From: Chryseobacterium nepalense | GTDB lineage: Bacteria; Bacteroidota; Bacteroidia; Flavobacteriales; Weeksellaceae | Length of the DNA stretch: 64,000 bases | Direction: 5' to 3' | Assembly (NCBI RefSeq): GCF_023195755.1 | Contig: NZ_CP096203.1 | Location: forward strand, 3,286,001 to 3,350,000 | Notes under the pieces: model-generated | The model's database searches: none | What the model was told of the DNA's origin: nothing | Seen by the model: the letters and a program-made list of their open reading frames with translations, nothing else | Shown here: in pieces, positions 61,284 to 64,000 of the stretch | Layout of the letters: every line of letters begins with the position of its first letter | How positions within the stretch are numbered: the stretch's first letter is position 1 | Translations under genes and position numbers: made by a program

Positions 61284-61682
61284 TTAATGCATAAACTCAT
61301 TTCCGCAATAATAACACACAAACTTATGGCTCGTTAAAATCGAAATTCCAAAAAAGCTTGTAGCGCTGTCATCTCTGTAAATATGGTTAGATCCGCATTT
61401 CGGACAAACAAAATCAAATTCAGGATCTGAAATCGTATGTTCTACTTCCAGGGAAAACTGTTCATTTTCCTTATAATTTTCCAAAGCCTTGTGCGCTTTC
61501 TCAAGATCTTCTTCAAAAACCTGCAGCTGAATTCCGCCAACTGCCTGCGACAAAAGCCAGTCCGACTGGATTAGCTGTTCGTTCGCAATAAAGCTGTTGA
61601 TACCGCTTTCCGCCAGGATCTGCTTATCCCTGTTAGCCTGAAGTGCCGTTTCGTAGAATTTGAATTGTACCAGTTCGCTCAT
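61284..61682 (-). CDS. DUF2007-like protein with C-terminal zinc ribbon
   Basis: A 132-residue protein: residues 1-70 are a small signal-transducing-type DUF2007 domain (VQFKFYETALQANRDKQIL, VGGIQLQVFEEDLEKAHKAL), residues 90-132 a zinc ribbon (FVCPKCGSNHIY ... FVCYYCGNEFMH). No membrane segment. The role is unknown; DUF2007 resembles a regulatory binding fold. Single gene. Confidence 0.85.
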   Translation of the reverse strand: MSELVQFKFYETALQANRDKQILAESGINSFIANEQLIQSDWLLSQAVGGIQLQVFEEDLEKAHKALENYKENEQFSLEVEHTISDPEFDFVCPKCGSNHIYRDDSATSFFGISILTSHKFVCYYCGNEFMH

Positions 61683-61939
61683 CTAAAAATAACATTTACT
61701 AATTATAAATTCCTCTAATGTCTCAATAAATATTTGCATTTGATTTTAGGCAATTTTATACAAAATTTCTTACTATTTTTTTAGCTAAAATAATAAAATA
61801 TTAGACAATGTTGTAATAAAATTATTACAAAACAAGGCAGTGTATCCTAAAATTTTATTTGCATATTTGGCCGCAAAAATATTGCTAATCCAGGATAAAA
61901 TTTATCCTGCAAAATAAATTTCAAACTCAAATGACCAAC

Positions 61940-62398
61940 ATGAAAAAAAGTATTTCGAATGCTGTACTCTTCCTTTTCTTTGGAAGCAGCTTGTACGCAC
62001 AAAGCGTAATTTTTGAATATGATGAAGCTGGCAACCAGGTATTCCGGGGAATATGTGACGGCTGCAAAAATTCTAATTCAGATTTATTTTCTAAAACACA
62101 ACAACAGGCATCTCAGCCCAAAACTATTGCTCAAAAAGTCGCAAATAGTGTACGTGCAGCTCCTGTCCCTGTAAAAACAGATTTAACTGTATTATGGGAT
62201 AAGGAGGTGAATGACTATATTACGAAAATAGAACTTCTGCCTTATAATAGCTTTAAGATTCTGAGTTTTGTAGATGTAAGAACACTTAATAATACCTCCT
62301 ATATTTTCCGCATGGAAAGTTATCCTTATGGGGTATATTATCTCAAATTCTATCTCTCAGACGGTAGTGTTTATACTAGAACAGTAACAAAAAATTAG
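61940..62398 (+). CDS. Secreted YD-motif protein preceding an RHS/SpvB gene
   Basis: A 152-residue exported protein: signal peptide 1-20 (ending SLYAQ), then VIFEYDEAGNQVFRGICDGC, a single RHS-like YD repeat, a Gln-rich linker and a beta-strand C-terminal part (YGVYYLKFYLSDGSVYTRTV) like the Por-type or fibronectin-like sorting tails of exported proteins. The ATG at 61940 is preferred over 61931. It stands 9 bp before the large SpvB-like gene, so the two are cotranscribed. It may be a chaperone, immunity or sorting partner; that is inference. Confidence 0.8.
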   Translation: MKKSISNAVLFLFFGSSLYAQSVIFEYDEAGNQVFRGICDGCKNSNSDLFSKTQQQASQPKTIAQKVANSVRAAPVPVKTDLTVLWDKEVNDYITKIELLPYNSFKILSFVDVRTLNNTSYIFRMESYPYGVYYLKFYLSDGSVYTRTVTKN

Positions 62399-62407
62399 AA
62401 GCACATT

Positions 62408-64000
62408 ATGAAAAAAATTATTATATTCCTTACTGTCCTATTAGGGTTTTACAATCTATATGGGCAGAATAGTTTCCATGATACACAAGGGAAAATAGAA
62501 GTAAATGCCGGAGGGCAGCTTCAATATACGCTTCCTATTACTCTTCCTCCGGGGGTGAAAAGTGTTTCTCCTAATATCAGTCTTATGTATTTAAGTAATT
62601 CCAGCAATGGTATTGCAGGATATGGGTGGACAGTCTCAGGCATTACCTCCATCACCAGAACAGGAAAAAGCATTGAACGGGACGGAGACATTAAAGCAAT
62701 TCAGCTGGATTATTCGGATTCTTACAGCTTTAACGGGCAGAGGCTTATTCTTGCACCCAATAGCCCTGCTGCTTACGGACAAGATGGTGCTACCTATGTA
62801 ACAGAAAAATTTTCTAATATCAAAATAAAGTCTTTAGGAACATATCATGTTAATGGGCAATTGGCAGGACCCGCAGAATTTGAAGTGACATTTGAAGATG
62901 GCTCGCAGGCTTGGTATGGAGTTTATAAAGCCGGTACCAGAAATAATGTTATGGTAACATCGCCTTCAGAATACAATATTGTAAAATGGAGGGATGCGCA
63001 GGGGAATTATATCTCATACAATTACGAATATACAGCACACTCGGGAGGCTTCAACTTTCCAGGGACACTTAGAATATCCTCTATCTTTTGGGGAGGAAAT
63101 GAGTTCCTTAATAAACCGCACTATAATTCGGTCGAATTTACTTATACGGAAAGAAATTTAAAAGAACAGGCCTATATTCAGGGATTAAGATTTATACAAG
63201 ATAAAATTTTATCAGGTATTATCGTAAATACAAACGGCTCACAATTTAGAAAGTATCTGGTTGAATATACAAGTAATGGTACCAATTACCAGTTTCTGAA
63301 TAAGATTACCGAATATAATGCGAATAATGAAGCTGCAAATCCTGTGACCTTTACATATCCTGACAGAATAGGAACCAGTATTGCCGGAGCAAACTTTGGA
63401 TCTTCAACATTAGAAGACGTGAAACTGACGGGTGACTTTAACGGAGATTCATACATAGATTTCATAATGTCTAATGGTACGGTAAAACTAGGTGCATTTA
63501 ACGATAATTATACTGAGGTTTCTACCAATAAGGTTTTTAACACGGAGGCAAAAGTAGTAACCACAATGCTTGATGAAGAAGGACAAATCTACAATGGAAA
63601 CGGAATTGTTCAATATGAATCCGGGAAAGTTGTAGGGTATATTTTCAGAGCAAATAATTTTGTCAAAGTATTTGAAAAACTGGTATATGCTGATTCTAGC
63701 TGTATAAATCAGGGTAATAACAGTTGCAGTATACAAATGGCTTCATTCAACGAAGGGGATATTAATGGAGATGGTATTTCGGATGTATTTGTAACGATTA
63801 ATAAAAGGGTAGGGGAATGGGTTGAGATGCCCTGCAATGGCACAACACCTGTAATTGGAGTAGGAATAGATGACGGAGGGCCATGTTACGGATTTCAACA
63901 ATATACCCAATTAGTGGGAAATTTTATAGTTGATTTGAAAAATGCTAACAATCCATTGTATTCCTATACTCTTGATTCAGGAATTAACGACAGTCAATAT
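62408..64000 (+). CDS. SpvB/TcaC/RHS-type secreted toxin-like protein, partial (3' end off window)
   Basis: An open frame of 531 codons continues past base 64000. It starts MKKIIIFLTVLLGFYNLYGQ (signal peptide), then HDTQGKIEVNAGGQLQYTLP and GVKSVSPNISLMYLSNSSNG, the SpvB N-terminal signature, with SYNYEY and the FG-GAP/VCBS-like calcium repeats DFNGDSYIDFIMSNG and DINGDGISDVF. These proteins form an RHS/TcB-like shell that carries a variable C-terminal toxin, but that part is outside the window. The ATG at 62408 has a good signal peptide. The frame was followed by hand to the window end without a stop. Confidence 0.85.
   Translation, partial: MKKIIIFLTVLLGFYNLYGQNSFHDTQGKIEVNAGGQLQYTLPITLPPGVKSVSPNISLMYLSNSSNGIAGYGWTVSGITSITRTGKSIERDGDIKAIQLDYSDSYSFNGQRLILAPNSPAAYGQDGATYVTEKFSNIKIKSLGTYHVNGQLAGPAEFEVTFEDGSQAWYGVYKAGTRNNVMVTSPSEYNIVKWRDAQGNYISYNYEYTAHSGGFNFPGTLRISSIFWGGNEFLNKPHYNSVEFTYTERNLKEQAYIQGLRFIQDKILSGIIVNTNGSQFRKYLVEYTSNGTNYQFLNKITEYNANNEAANPVTFTYPDRIGTSIAGANFGSSTLEDVKLTGDFNGDSYIDFIMSNGTVKLGAFNDNYTEVSTNKVFNTEAKVVTTMLDEEGQIYNGNGIVQYESGKVVGYIFRANNFVKVFEKLVYADSSCINQGNNSCSIQMASFNEGDINGDGISDVFVTINKRVGEWVEMPCNGTTPVIGVGIDDGGPCYGFQQYTQLVGNFIVDLKNANNPLYSYTLDSGINDSQY

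Noticed and set aside
61130..61321. 63-residue minus-strand frame with SFEKAFDYVESSISLSKSAG
   Set aside because: The peptide is the translation of a dispersed repeat, overlaps the DUF2007 gene end, and has no homologue-like composition.
62607..62801. 64-residue plus-strand frame MVLQDMGGQSQ
   Set aside because: It is a shadow of the SpvB-like gene at 62408, which reads through the region in another frame.

Overview
The window is a stretch of chromosome from a member of the Bacteroidota, most likely class Flavobacteriia, family Weeksellaceae, close to Chryseobacterium. This rests on the low-GC coding style, promoters of the TAnnTTTG type instead of TATAAT, the gene run rpmB-rpmG-DUF4295-ftsY, several families typical of flavobacteria (DUF4290, DUF6427, haem-binding CxxCH protein, CarboxypepD_reg TonB receptor, TSP3/OmpA proteins), and short intergenic repeats that I associate with Chryseobacterium. 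No sequence search was possible, so the genus is an inference.

Layout. 1-5.3 kb: end of a lipoprotein gene, a Pif1-like helicase, a small secreted protein, a luciferase-like oxidoreductase and ribBA. 5.4-11.4 kb (minus): fmt, recQ, two tandem OmpA-type outer-membrane proteins (one without its OmpA domain) and folK, divergent from sppA. 13.2-20.5 kb (minus): glsB-like gene, ftsY, DUF4295, rpmG, rpmB, lnt, proC, murB and a class I aminotransferase. 20.6-25 kb (plus): two secreted proteins of unknown function, a DUF1801 protein, a YiiX-like lipoprotein hydrolase and a free-standing NIL-domain protein behind a palindromic operator. 25-29.6 kb: murA-DUF4290, an alpha-amylase lipoprotein, and a DCC/haem-binding pair. 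29.8-40.3 kb: katG, tRNA-Gln, der, upp, a hydrolase, comF, a thioesterase, a queD-like gene, lpxH, a LuxE-domain gene carrying an in-frame repeat, and a nuclease-fold protein. 40.3-46.2 kb: aqpZ, a LAS-type peptidase, then an unknown protein, a 7-TM protein, a histidine kinase and a LuxR-type regulator in tight order, followed by an orphan Tle1/DUF2235-like lipase. 46.4-57.6 kb: an ABC-F ATPase, a probable metal-uptake cluster (His/Cys-rich small protein, TonB receptor, lipoprotein), tig, a secreted LolA-like protein and an M16 protease. 57.8-61.7 kb (minus): DUF3109, DUF6427, USP, FAH-family and DUF2007 genes, with a 530-bp repeat-rich gap. 61.9-64 kb: a small YD-motif secreted protein and the start of a large SpvB/RHS-type protein that runs off the window.

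Most of the window is housekeeping: envelope (murA, murB, lpxH, lnt, aqpZ, OmpA), translation (fmt, der, ftsY, L28/L33, tig, tRNA-Gln) and cofactors (ribBA, folK, queD). No prophage, transposase or CRISPR array was seen. The points most worth a second look are the four-gene unit with a split sensor kinase whose only hydrophobic anchor lies upstream of its first ATG, the orphan Tle1-like enzyme beside it, the NIL-domain gene with its operator, the candidate metal-uptake cluster, the MurA Cys-to-Asp change, the degenerate RibA half of ribBA, the REP-like repeat read through as protein in the LuxE gene, -7 boxes so close to ATG codons that the transcripts should be leaderless, and at least six kinds of short dispersed repeat.
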